Shown: one piece after another, positions 1 through 6,901 of the stretch
How positions within the stretch are numbered: position 1 is the stretch's first letter
How the letters are laid out: the number at the start of each line of letters is the position of its first letter
Assembly (NCBI GenBank): GCA_036741355.1
Contig: DAINSK010000002.1
Location: 1 to 64,000 of the forward strand
Length of the DNA stretch: 64,000 nucleotides
Origin: JBBRGK01 sp036741355
GTDB taxonomy: Bacteria > Chloroflexota > Dehalococcoidia > CAUJGQ01
Direction of reading: 5' to 3'
The notes under the pieces: generated by a model
The model's database searches: none
Seen by the model: only the letters and a program-made list of their open reading frames with translations
Told to the model about the DNA's origin: nothing
Translations under genes and position numbers: made by a program

Positions 1-203
1 ATGGACCCGCCGCGTGAGCTAAAGAGCCTCAACAAACTGCGGCGGATCGGGTGACTGCCGGAGTAATAAGCTCCGCCAACGGATGACCGTCGAGTCGAAG
101 AGAGTGAGCTGGGGTTTCCGCAGAGTCCTAGCCGTGGGGAGAGCGAGATTTGAATGATCGGTAACCCGACTCTCTGGAGACGCGAGGGGCACTTCTGCCG
201 GTT
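1..203. other. Left window edge, no gene recognised
   Basis: No convincing gene is visible. The plus frame from base 1 stays open only to a TGA at about 51, so it could be the last codons of a truncated gene, but 17 codons are too few to identify. The stretch has small hairpin potential, for example GGAG...CTCC near 60-75 and GCTGGG...CCTAGC near 108-132, so a structured RNA is possible. I could match none of the RNA classes I considered. Confidence 0.3.
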
Positions 204-1064
204 CTAGTACCCTGCCGCTTGCAGCTTTTGATCCTGCGTTTGCAGCATCAGTTTGAAGTCGTTGAGCGGCGGATCCTCGTTGATGGCGTTCAGGGAGACG
301 AATGCCACTGCCTTGTTCCGACGCCAGCCCACGACATAGAACACCTGGGTGATCGTAGTTATCGATGGCGTCGGCGTCCCGGCGAGCGTCCTCGACTCCT
401 GCTCGATGCGAAATGCCTGCGTTTCGTCGCCGAACGTGCCGACGTCGAGCGGCGTGGCCTTCGCTTGCAGGATCGCCGGGCTCGACGGCGTGGACTGAAT
501 GTTTGCAAAAATGAGTGCCAGGCCGTCTTTCGCGCCGTCCGCTGTCTGGAACTCGGAGACGGAATCAATGGCGGCGTTGACCACCTTCTGACCAGGGGCA
601 TACTGTCCGGTGATCGACCAACCCGTCTGCACCCCGCCCAACCGGCCATCTTTATCGAGGCGGGACTGCACCTCGGCTGCGTTTTGCTGGTTGCGGGCAT
701 AATCCGCGTTGCTTATAGGCAAGGTGGCCGCGGCCAGCATCGATCGTTCGCCGGCCGGCAGATCGGTCTGCTGCAGGAGCAGCGGGGTCAGCTTCTGCGT
801 GAGCGCTGCCCGTTCGGGTGATTGTGTTTCGGCGGGGGACAACGTGGCGATCACTCTGGGCGGGGCAGCGGCCGCCGTTGCCGCGCCTGGAGCGCTTGCC
901 GGCGGTCGGGCCGCGGGAGACGTGGCACCGACTGCCTGTGTGGGCGGTGCTGTGCGGGTGGCCGCCGGCGACGCTTTACCCGCGTTATTGCCGCTGGAGC
1001 AGCCGATCACAAGCGCGGCGCCGAGCGTGATCCCGGTCGCGATGACACGATGCTTGAGGGTCAA
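204..1064 (-). CDS. Secreted lipoprotein of unknown function
   Basis: 286-residue protein with a hydrophobic signal peptide ending in a lipobox (V-I-G-C, Cys about 22) followed by Ser-Ser-Gly, so it is probably diacylated and anchored on the outer face of the membrane. Residues about 25-75 are a low-complexity Ala/Thr/Pro linker typical of surface lipoproteins. The rest (about 85-286) looks like a single globular domain that I do not recognise. A TTG start is chosen because AGGAGAG lies a few bases upstream. The gene ends 14 bases after the start of the next leftward gene's stop region, so it probably follows the aminotransferase in one transcript. Function is not inferred. Confidence 0.75.
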   Translation of the reverse strand: MTLKHRVIATGITLGAALVIGCSSGNNAGKASPAATRTAPPTQAVGATSPAARPPASAPGAATAAAAPPRVIATLSPAETQSPERAALTQKLTPLLLQQTDLPAGERSMLAAATLPISNADYARNQQNAAEVQSRLDKDGRLGGVQTGWSITGQYAPGQKVVNAAIDSVSEFQTADGAKDGLALIFANIQSTPSSPAILQAKATPLDVGTFGDETQAFRIEQESRTLAGTPTPSITTITQVFYVVGWRRNKAVAFVSLNAINEDPPLNDFKLMLQTQDQKLQAAGY

Positions 1065-1078
1065 AAGCTCTCTCCTGG

Positions 1079-2257
1079 TTACGCGCGCACGGCACGCGCG
1101 GCGTCACTCACACGGTCGAGCGCGAGACGAATCTGGGAAAGCGAGTTCGCGTACGACAATCGCAGGTAGCCTTCGCCGAACTGCCCGAATGACGTTCCGG
1201 AAAGTGCTGCCACGCCGTGCCTTGTAAGCAGCAAGTCAGCGAACTCTGTCGACGTCGAGCCGGTTCCAGTGATATTCGGGAATACATAGAACGCCCCCTG
1301 TGGCGTGCGACATGTAATACCCGGAATACTGTTCAGGCCATCGACGATCGCATCTCGGCGTCGTCGGAACTCAGAGACCATCTCCGTTACCGACTGCTGC
1401 GGTCCGCGCAGCGCTTCCACTCCTGCACGTTGAACGAACGAAGCGGTACAAGAGTTGCTATTGGTCATCAATCGGGCGATGTGAGCCGCCAATTCGCGGG
1501 GCATCACGCCGTATCCGAGTCGCCAGCCGGTCATCGCATACGTTTTCGAAAATCCGTCGAGAATGCACGTCTGTTCCTGCATGCCCCGTAACGAGGCGAT
1601 GCTGACAAACTCTCCGCCATACAGGATCTGGCTATAAATCTCGTCGGACAGCACCAGGAGGTTTCTGCCGCGTACGAGGTCTGCGATCGTATTGATGTCC
1701 TCACGCGTCAGGACGCTACCGGTCGGATTGTGGGGAGAGTTCAGAATCACCAGTCGGGTGCTCGGCGACAGCTTGGCCGCGAAGTCGTCGAGATCGAGGC
1801 GAAAATCGTGCTCCTCGCTGAGACGGACCGGGACCGGCGTTGCGCCCAGGAACTCGATCACGCTCTCGTAAATGGGGAATCCGGGGTTCGGATAGATCGC
1901 TTCGTCGCCCTCATTCAGGGTCGCGAGCATCACGAAAAACATGATCGGCTTGCCGCCCGGCGTTACGACAACCTCATCCGGGCCGTACGAGAGATGCCGC
2001 GTCGCATTGATGTACTCGGATATGGCCTCGCGTAGTTCCGGCAGGCCCGCGGACGGCCCATAGTGGGTGAAACCGTCGTCGAGCGCACGTTTGGCGGCGT
2101 CGCGGATATTTGCCGGCGTATCGAAATCGGGCTCCCCGATTTCGAGATGGACGATGTTTCTGCCCTGCGCCTCCAGCGCCCTAGCTCTGGCAAGCACCTC
2201 GAAGGCGGTTTCTGTGCCCAGGCGGGACATTCGATCGGCCAGCGGTATGGTCACCAT
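1079..2257 (-). CDS. Class I/II pyridoxal-phosphate aminotransferase (aspartate/aromatic type)
   Basis: Fold-type I PLP enzyme that would transfer an amino group between an amino acid and a 2-oxo acid in the cytoplasm. Family landmarks are visible: the NSPHNPTG cofactor-loop motif, SDEIY, the PLP-lysine segment DGFSKTYAMTGWRLGY, and a C-terminal arginine region (GYLRLSYA) that would bind the substrate carboxylate. The 392-residue length is normal for the aspartate/alanine/aromatic subgroup, and substrate cannot be chosen from sequence alone. An open frame continues 16 codons upstream, but a GGAGGAGG ribosome site lies just before the ATG at 2257, so that start is preferred. The lipoprotein at 204-1064 follows closely on the same strand. 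Confidence 0.88.
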   Translation of the reverse strand: MVTIPLADRMSRLGTETAFEVLARARALEAQGRNIVHLEIGEPDFDTPANIRDAAKRALDDGFTHYGPSAGLPELREAISEYINATRHLSYGPDEVVVTPGGKPIMFFVMLATLNEGDEAIYPNPGFPIYESVIEFLGATPVPVRLSEEHDFRLDLDDFAAKLSPSTRLVILNSPHNPTGSVLTREDINTIADLVRGRNLLVLSDEIYSQILYGGEFVSIASLRGMQEQTCILDGFSKTYAMTGWRLGYGVMPRELAAHIARLMTNSNSCTASFVQRAGVEALRGPQQSVTEMVSEFRRRRDAIVDGLNSIPGITCRTPQGAFYVFPNITGTGSTSTEFADLLLTRHGVAALSGTSFGQFGEGYLRLSYANSLSQIRLALDRVSDAARAVRA

Positions 2258-2356
2258 GCGCCTCCTCCGCCGGACGCTGCGATCATGCGCCAGCGCCGCA
2301 GTCATCGTAGCGGGAGGCGCGAGTGGCGGCCATAGCCGGGCCGGCCAATGCGTTCA

Positions 2357-2587
2357 TCAGTCGGGTAGCGCCAGGGAGGCATTCAGCGCTTCCGCCATCA
2401 GCATTTCTAGTTGGTGCTGAGCGTCGTGGGCCGCAGCGAGCGCCGAGTCGGTATCCGACTGCTGGCCATCGATAATGCCGGGCTGATGGCCGGACCGGCT
2501 CAGTCGCTCCAGTTCGCGCTGGGCCTCGAGCAGTTGAGCAAACACGCGCTGCTGGTCTTCGATTACGGCGGCAAGAGGACGTGCCAC
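2357..2587 (-). CDS. Small helical hypothetical protein
   Basis: 76-residue acidic, helix-rich protein. The first 35 residues (Q/E/L-rich, ending R-E-L-E-R-L) and residues about 50-70 could form short coiled coils. I recognise no family. The GTG start is chosen because AGAAGGTGA lies directly upstream. Codon use resembles the neighbours. It lies 100 bases upstream of the aminotransferase on the same strand and may be cotranscribed with it. It could be a spurious frame, but the ribosome site and composition favour a real gene. Confidence 0.5.
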   Translation of the reverse strand: MARPLAAVIEDQQRVFAQLLEAQRELERLSRSGHQPGIIDGQQSDTDSALAAAHDAQHQLEMLMAEALNASLALPD

Positions 2588-2740
2588 GACGTCACCTTCT
2601 CTCGTTGGATACAAACTCTACGTTTCAACAATCTGGCGCGCCTACTGAAGTATTGCAGCAAACAAACCGACAATTGATACAGACGCCACTACGGCTGTGC
2701 TACGATCGTTACGTTCCGACACATCTTGTGAGGATTATCA

Positions 2741-3577
2741 ATGCCGGCAGCCACTGAAGCAAAGGCACAGTCTGTATCGGCAATTCCGGTTCGTATGGCT
2801 GACCAGGGAGCGCGCCTCTGTGTCATTGTTACCGAACCGAGTGCAGATGCACTCGCGCTGCAGGATGCCACTGCTCTGGGCGGATCGCAGGTTCAGATAG
2901 TGGCCCCAGCCGACGTAGGCGTCCAGATCTGGCGCGCCTCCGGGCCCCGCGTGCTGGTTTTATGTGGCGCAGAAGGTGTAACCGCGGTGTTGCCCTGGCT
3001 GGCTTTGCTGCAATCAGGCGTCAATAGCGCAACGTTGGTTCTGTTAGACGCGGCGCGTTCCGAGGTCACCGCTGTTCTGGAGCGGTTCGACATGTGGATG
3101 CCCGCGCGGACTGCGACCTCAATCGTAGCGCAGCAGATCGTGGCGCTCTGGTCGCTATTGGAGCGGCAGTCCCGAATAAACTTTCCGCGCCGGATTTATG
3201 GCCACAACCTGGTAATAGACCTGGGAAGAGAAGAAGCGCTTGATCCGAGTGAACAACGCATTCCCCTGACGCCCAGCGAGTTTCGGCTGTTGGCGGCGAT
3301 GGCGGTGCAACCGGGACGCGTGGTTGATTTCTGGCAACTGGGCGCGGCGCTTCCGGGACACTTTCGCGACGCCGAGGACGCGTACAACAGCGTCAAAGTG
3401 CATGTCGGACGGTTGCGTCAAAAACTGGCCAAGGCGACCGGTTGGGACGGTCACTTGATGAGCGTTCGCGGTCGCGGTTTCATGTTTGAGCGCCGTCTGC
3501 CGCGCGAAGCGGTGCCCGAGGCGAATCTGGGAGCTACCGATCCGTCGACCGACAGCGGCGTCCTGGTCCCTAGCTAA
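2741..3577 (+). CDS. OmpR/PhoB-type winged-helix regulator with atypical N-terminus
   Basis: 278 residues. Residues about 150-260 form an OmpR/PhoB-type DNA-binding winged helix: LTPSEFRLLAAM, then VKVHVGRLRQKL as the recognition-helix region, then VRGRGFMFE as the C-terminal wing. The first 130 residues have the length and alternating beta/alpha pattern of a receiver domain, but I cannot find the usual acidic pocket plus phospho-Asp plus Lys set. It may therefore be a pseudo-receiver working without a histidine kinase, and no kinase is adjacent. The ATG at 2741 is preceded by GTGAGG. It is convergent with the glutaredoxin gene and stands alone. Confidence 0.75.
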   Translation: MPAATEAKAQSVSAIPVRMADQGARLCVIVTEPSADALALQDATALGGSQVQIVAPADVGVQIWRASGPRVLVLCGAEGVTAVLPWLALLQSGVNSATLVLLDAARSEVTAVLERFDMWMPARTATSIVAQQIVALWSLLERQSRINFPRRIYGHNLVIDLGREEALDPSEQRIPLTPSEFRLLAAMAVQPGRVVDFWQLGAALPGHFRDAEDAYNSVKVHVGRLRQKLAKATGWDGHLMSVRGRGFMFERRLPREAVPEANLGATDPSTDSGVLVPS

Positions 3578-3615
3578 CCGACTAACAGCACTGGCAGCTA
3601 CCCGTCTGAGACCCG

Positions 3616-3867
3616 TTAAGCGGTCGCGTCTCGCGCTTCCGCCGCCGCGATCAACGCCTCGATAGGTTCTGGTTGAAAGCCTTCGACGGCCACGCCGTCG
3701 ATCACCACGACCGGCGGCAACCGATAGCCGCGTCGCAGGAACTCGTCGCGCGCGGCCGCATCCCGGCTGACATCATGCAACGTGAACCGCACCCCCCGCT
3801 GTGAAAGGAACCCTTTCACCACCCGGCAGGCGCTTCAACGCTCGTGGCTGTAGACTTCGACGTTCAT
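3616..3867 (-). CDS. Glutaredoxin-like selenoprotein (U-S-A-C motif, in-frame TGA)
   Basis: 83-residue glutaredoxin/NrdH-like thioredoxin-fold protein if the TGA at 3837-3835 (codon 11) is read as selenocysteine. The frame runs ATG (3867), Asn-Val-Glu-Val-Tyr as the first beta strand, then Glu-Arg-TGA-Ser-Ala-Cys-Arg, so TGA falls exactly where family members have the first Cys of CxxC. The remainder fits the fold: VVKGFLSQRGV helix, PPVVVIDG cis-proline strand, and EGFQPEPIEALI. A SECIS-like hairpin begins 14 bases after the TGA. The alternative is a TGC-to-TGA pseudogene, since a start at the later GTG codons would lack the active site. The start codon, TGA and first 21 codons lie inside the 65-bp att repeat, so the gene's upstream region now belongs to the element and it follows int by about 80 bases. 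Confidence 0.65.
3801..3819 (-). promoter_or_regulatory. Candidate bacterial SECIS hairpin
   Basis: On the minus strand GTGAAAGG pairs perfectly with CCTTTCAC around a three-base GTT loop, giving an 8-bp stem. The loop starts 24 bases after the TGA of the glutaredoxin. This agrees with what is known of bacterial SECIS elements (SelB-binding hairpins): a loop roughly 16-37 bases from the UGA, a short loop, and a G-U at its beginning. The same bases encode a conserved-looking V-K-G-F-L-S segment, so some of the pairing could be coincidental. SelB binding is inferred. Confidence 0.55.
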
Positions 3868-3869
3868 GG
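3805..3869. repeat. att site, left copy (65-bp direct repeat)
   Basis: Identical over 65 bases to 16309-16373. It spans the first 21 codons of the glutaredoxin gene read on the minus strand, including ATG, TGA and most of the SECIS-like hairpin. At this left copy the hairpin palindrome is complete (3801-3819), whereas at the right copy one arm is cut to four bases. The left copy therefore carries the host-side gene body and the right copy carries the host-side upstream region. Confidence 0.92.
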
Positions 3870-3914
3870 GCGTGAAACCCGACATAAGTTAGTCCCGCAG
3901 TTATCTGTCCGGCC

Positions 3915-3938
3915 AATTTGACACCACTTCTGACACCA
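3915..3938. repeat. Arm-type integrase site, left
   Basis: 24-base sequence repeated exactly, in the same orientation, at 16191-16214. It contains two TGACACC units 12 bases apart (3919-3925 and 3931-3937). It lies 46 bases inside the left att repeat, where tyrosine integrases of the lambda/Tn916 type bind arm sites with their N-terminal domain. The role is inferred from position and duplication. Confidence 0.7.
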
Positions 3939-3950
3939 GAACAGCGCCGC

Positions 3951-5066
3951 TCACCCGCCCAGCACCCGGTTCATGGCCTCCACTGCCTGCTGCTGCATCG
4001 TGGGGGTCACGTGGCTATAGCGGTTCAGCGTCATAGCGATCGAGCTGTGGCCGAGCTGCTCGCTCACGATCTTGGCGTGGATGCCCTGGCCCAGCAGCAG
4101 CGTCGCAGCCGTGTGCCGCAGGTCGTGCAGCCGCCGATCGGGAAGCTCAGCTTTCACCAGCAGCGCCTTCCACGTCCGCCGTACGATGCCATCCGGGTTG
4201 ACCGTCTGCCCGAGGGCGTCGGCGAAGATGAAGTCACCCGACTGCCACGCCGCGCCGGCATGCAAGCGCGCCTCGTTCTGGCGAGCCCGATGGGCGCGTA
4301 GTGCAGCGGCCGCGGCAGTTGGAAGCAGCACCTGCCGATGGGCGTTTTCGGTCTTCGGGTCCGTGAGTTCGTAGCCGCCCGATATGCGGCTCAACGTCGC
4401 CGTGACTTGCAGCGTGCCGCGGTCCAGGTCCACCGCTGACCAGCAGCAGGCAAGCGCCTCGCCTACCCGCACCCCGGTTGATAGCAGCAGGATGAACAGC
4501 GCCCCGAGCGGTTCATTGGCCGCTGCTGCCATCAGCCGCTGCGCCTCTTGCGGGCTCAAGGTCGCCATCTTGTATCGCGGGATGCGCGGCGGCGAAACCA
4601 GCCGGGCAACGTTGCGATGGACACGCCCCCAGCGTTCAGCCTGGCTTAGGCCGGCGCGCAGTACGTTGTGAACGTGGTTAACGGTGGCGGCCGAAAGCCC
4701 CTTATCCAGAAGCGCAGCTTCCAGCGTCTGCACATGCTGCGGCGATAGCTGAGCAAGCCGTACCTTGCCGATCGCGGGTGCGATGTGGTTCCGTATCGCG
4801 AGCTCGTAGCGGCGCACACTGCTGGCCTTCAGGGACGGGCGCACAGCAGTCAGCCAGTCTTCAAGGTAGGCTGAAAGCTGCTGCCGCTCGTTAATTACGG
4901 GCACGCCTTCTTGTGTGTCCTTCAGGGCCGCTATCAGCTTCCGCCCGGCTTCCTCGCGGGTCTTGCTGTACATCGTCTGCCGCCGGCCATCCGGCAGCGT
5001 GACACGCGCTTGCCAGCGGCCGTCAGTGCGCTTGGAGATCGTGCCTTCGTTGTGCCCGCGTGTCAT
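3951..5066 (-). CDS. int: Tyrosine recombinase / site-specific integrase
   Basis: 371-residue integrase that would cut and rejoin DNA at the att repeats. Residues about 8-45 form an arm-binding AP2-like domain (G-T-I-x-K-R...G-R-W-Q-A-R-V). Residues about 63-145 are the SAM-like core-binding domain and about 168-365 the catalytic domain. Catalytic residues are all present: Arg200 (STGVR), Lys238, His314 and Arg317 (HDLRHT), His340 (LGHSS) and the nucleophile Tyr350. Length is normal. Its start overlaps the excisionase stop by four bases (ATGA), so the two are translationally coupled. It lies next to the left att repeat and reads towards the glutaredoxin gene, which it could cotranscribe. Confidence 0.95.
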   Translation of the reverse strand: MTRGHNEGTISKRTDGRWQARVTLPDGRRQTMYSKTREEAGRKLIAALKDTQEGVPVINERQQLSAYLEDWLTAVRPSLKASSVRRYELAIRNHIAPAIGKVRLAQLSPQHVQTLEAALLDKGLSAATVNHVHNVLRAGLSQAERWGRVHRNVARLVSPPRIPRYKMATLSPQEAQRLMAAAANEPLGALFILLLSTGVRVGEALACCWSAVDLDRGTLQVTATLSRISGGYELTDPKTENAHRQVLLPTAAAAALRAHRARQNEARLHAGAAWQSGDFIFADALGQTVNPDGIVRRTWKALLVKAELPDRRLHDLRHTAATLLLGQGIHAKIVSEQLGHSSIAMTLNRYSHVTPTMQQQAVEAMNRVLGG

Positions 5067-5269
5067 CGCTCGCCCTCCTCTGGCATCAACTCTTCGTTGA
5101 TGAAGCGGCGCAACTCGCCCGCCGGCACACGCCAGCCCATGCGGTCAGACAATCGACGGCCGCGTAGTCGGCCATCGCGGAGCCAGGTGCGTACTGTCTC
5201 GGGGTGAAGCTTCAGCCGCTCAGCGACCTGCTTCACGGTCAATAGTTCCTCGTCAATCATGGTTACCAC
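5063..5269 (-). CDS. Excisionase-like winged helix-turn-helix protein
   Basis: 68-residue MerR/excisionase-type DNA-binding protein (HTH_17 family). The signature is visible: L-T-V-K-Q-V-A-E-R-L, then HPETVRTWLRDGRL, then W-R-V-P as the wing and L-R-R-F-I as the closing helix. Proteins of this class bend att-arm DNA and direct excision, or repress their own promoter. It overlaps int by four bases and is the first gene of the leftward int operon. The likely operator and promoter lie in 5270-5423, shared with the rightward operon. Confidence 0.85.
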   Translation of the reverse strand: MVTMIDEELLTVKQVAERLKLHPETVRTWLRDGRLRGRRLSDRMGWRVPAGELRRFINEELMPEEGER

Positions 5270-5290
5270 GGTACGCCTCCCGCTGATGAC

Positions 5291-5296
5291 AGTATA
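5291..5296 (-). promoter_or_regulatory. Candidate -10 box of the xis-int promoter
   Basis: On the minus strand the sequence reads TATACT (consensus TATAAT), 22 bases before the excisionase start codon. A convincing -35 is not visible (TTTCAC at an 18-base spacing is weak), so this is only a candidate. If it is used, the transcript would run through xis and int and, without a visible terminator, into the glutaredoxin gene. Confidence 0.35.
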
Positions 5297-5337
5297 GCAG
5301 CCGCGCGTAGAAAAGTGAAATAATTAGCGGCAACCTG

Positions 5338-5366
5338 TAGACATTGGCTGTAGAAGGGTGTAGTAT
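5338..5366 (+). promoter_or_regulatory. Candidate promoter of the rightward operon
   Basis: TAGACA at 5338-5343 and TAGTAT at 5361-5366 are separated by exactly 17 bases and lie about 57 bases before the first rightward gene. Three GTAGA units (around 5337, 5351 and 5373) overlap the promoter and could be operator half-sites for an element regulator. The element repressor is not identified. Confidence 0.5.
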
Positions 5367-5381
5367 TTAGAGGTAGAAAGA

Positions 5382-5409
5382 GGCCGGTTCCGCAGGAACG
5401 GAACCGGCC
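5382..5409 (+). promoter_or_regulatory. 11-bp stem-loop in the leader of the rightward operon
   Basis: GGCCGGTTCCG (5382-5392) pairs perfectly with CGGAACCGGCC (5399-5409) around a six-base loop. It ends five bases before the AAAGGAGGAG ribosome site of the gene at 5424. No T-run follows, so it is not an ordinary terminator. It could be a palindromic operator or an RNA element controlling translation. Confidence 0.5.
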
Positions 5410-5423
5410 CAAAGGAGGAGCAG

Positions 5424-5768
5424 ATGGTTACTTCATCCGCAACCCCGATCCAGCATACCCGGTCACGCGGCGGGCGTGACCCCGAAACGGTCGAGTTGTC
5501 CGCCCGCCCGGACGGCACATTCGGCGCTCTCAGCTCGAACGGTGCGACGATCTACAGCGTGCGCCCGGTAGGCTTCGGCTTCAGTTGCGCCTGTCGCGGC
5601 TTCGCGGCGCGGGAGACATGCTGTCACACGCTGGCGGCGGCAGCGGCCCGTACGTGCGCCTGGTGTGACCACGTGGGGGCGGATGTGCGGACCTATCGGA
5701 ACGGTTGGGATAATGGCGCCGAGCTCAGCCTGTGCGCCGCCTGCCATCCTCAGAAGCAGGCGAAGTGA
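5424..5768 (+). CDS. Small Cys-rich element protein with SWIM-like zinc motif
   Basis: 114 residues. The middle shows C-x-C followed after about nine residues by C-x-H (FSCACRGF...CCHTL), the pattern of a SWIM zinc finger, followed by two CxxC-type pairs (CAWC and CAAC-H) that could form a small zinc ribbon. This suggests nucleic-acid or protein binding. It is the first gene of the rightward operon, with an excellent ribosome site (AAAGGAGGAG). Its TGA overlaps the ATG of the next gene by one base (TGATG). No homologue with known function is recalled. Confidence 0.65.
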   Translation: MVTSSATPIQHTRSRGGRDPETVELSARPDGTFGALSSNGATIYSVRPVGFGFSCACRGFAARETCCHTLAAAAARTCAWCDHVGADVRTYRNGWDNGAELSLCAACHPQKQAK

Positions 5769-6238
5769 TGGCTTCGGATCGCATCGCTGAACAGGTCAGC
5801 GGCGTGGTGACCTGCGCCAACCCCAACGGTTTCAAGGTCGAGGGCCGCGACGGCTGGCTAAACTTCAGTAAGTACGCTGACACGCCGCTTACCCCGCCCG
5901 AAGTGGGTCAGCGTGTCCAAGTCGGGTTGGACAAGGGCGGCTTCGTGCGCCAGGTCGTGATGTCCAGCGAGCCTATCGAGGCGGCCCTGCCTATACGCCA
6001 GCAGGCGCACCAGGATGACCGCCAGCAGGCGCCCGCGCCCGAGGTGGTGGCAGACGCCGGACTGCCCGGAAGGGAGGTGTTAATCGTCAGGCAGTCGAGT
6101 CTCAAGGCCGCGGTGGAGCTGCACGGCTCCGTTGCCTACGACGGGCCGCGCGGCGTGGACGCGCTGCTTGAGCTGGCGGAGCAATTCGAGACGTGGGTGA
6201 CTCGCCCACGTGGTGAACAGAAAGGATTAGGGGAATGA
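5768..6238 (+). CDS. Element protein with a possible OB-like N-terminal domain
   Basis: 156 residues from the ATG at 5768, chosen because it overlaps the preceding stop as TGATG; an upstream in-frame start would run into the previous gene. Residues about 5-65 read as a short all-beta segment (SGVVTCANPNGFKVEG, then W-L-N-F-S-K, then G-Q-R-V-Q-V-G-L-D) with the rhythm of an OB fold, so single-stranded DNA binding is possible but not shown. A Gln/Pro/Ala linker and a helical tail follow. The stop overlaps the next start by four bases. Confidence 0.6.
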   Translation: MASDRIAEQVSGVVTCANPNGFKVEGRDGWLNFSKYADTPLTPPEVGQRVQVGLDKGGFVRQVVMSSEPIEAALPIRQQAHQDDRQQAPAPEVVADAGLPGREVLIVRQSSLKAAVELHGSVAYDGPRGVDALLELAEQFETWVTRPRGEQKGLGE

Positions 6239-6621
6239 AAAAGCGAATGGCATCACCCATAACCGGCGCCCCGGCAATCAAAGGAATCCTCGTTCCACTC
6301 ATGCAGCGAGAGGAACCCAAGGCGGTGTTCGCCCGCATTGATCACGCATCTCTCAGCGACCCGCACGAGGCCGCGACCTGGCTCTGGATGCAGGAAGCGC
6401 CTGGCGTCGTGCTCGACTGGATCGAGGTGACGACAAAGGCCTTAATGGATATCGGGGGCGGAGAAGAACCCGACGACGCGGCCGTCGATCGCTACTTGCC
6501 GACGGCTATGGCGCACTGGAATCGAACGATTGTCCCGAACGCGAAGACGTATGCATGGGCGAAGACGAAGCTGCATGGCTGGCTACTAAGGTGGCCGGAG
6601 CGCGAGAGGGAAGCACTGTGA
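6235..6621 (+). CDS. Hypothetical element protein
   Basis: 128 residues, acidic and Trp-rich (nine Trp), mostly helical. I do not recognise the family. The ATG overlaps the preceding stop as ATGA and is preceded by AGGATTAGGGGA, a good ribosome site. Position third in the rightward operon implies coordinated expression with its neighbours. The base composition equals that of the element. Confidence 0.6.
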   Translation: MKKRMASPITGAPAIKGILVPLMQREEPKAVFARIDHASLSDPHEAATWLWMQEAPGVVLDWIEVTTKALMDIGGGEEPDDAAVDRYLPTAMAHWNRTIVPNAKTYAWAKTKLHGWLLRWPEREREAL

Positions 6622-6881
6622 TGGATACCACGGCGCTGCTGTACGAGGCGGAAACGATCGTCAAGTTCACCGCGGATGCCATGTTCCGCGCCGGCTCTCG
6701 CCCGATGGGACAGGCGCTCCGCTGGCGGCGGCATTGGGAGCGCCAGTGTGTCACCAATCCCGGTGCGAATAGTGAGGCGCGCCGTACCGCCGCATTGGCG
6801 CACCACGAGAAGTTACGGGCGGAATCACGGGCACTCTACGAGTTGTGCATGAACGAACCTGCGCCTAGGGTGAGTCTCTAA
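6621..6881 (+). CDS. Hypothetical element protein
   Basis: 86 residues, helical, with many Arg/His/Ala. The start at 6621 is chosen because ATG overlaps the preceding TGA by one base (TGATG); an open frame upstream of it lies inside the previous gene. Last gene of the rightward operon, followed by a strong stem-loop at 6902-6937. Function unknown. Confidence 0.55.
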   Translation: MDTTALLYEAETIVKFTADAMFRAGSRPMGQALRWRRHWERQCVTNPGANSEARRTAALAHHEKLRAESRALYELCMNEPAPRVSL

Positions 6882-6901
6882 ACCGCGCCTTAGCAGCGCA
6901 T

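Noticed and set aside
1..203. Possible T-box or other structured RNA at the left edge
   Set aside because: Some hairpins and an AGAGAGT stretch recall T-box stem I, but the conserved antiterminator sequence is missing and no suitably oriented gene follows.
3805..3869. tRNA gene at the attachment site
   Set aside because: No cloverleaf or T-loop sequence is present at either repeat; the repeat is the 5' end of a protein gene.
5338..5366. Host sigma-factor promoter with TTGGCT as -35
   Set aside because: TTGGCT lies only about 11 bases from TAGTAT; TAGACA with a 17-base spacer is the better reading.
5388..5405. LexA box in the element control region
   Set aside because: The GTTCC...GGAAC palindrome has the inverse half-site order and different spacing from GAAC-N4-GTTC; it is part of the leader hairpin.
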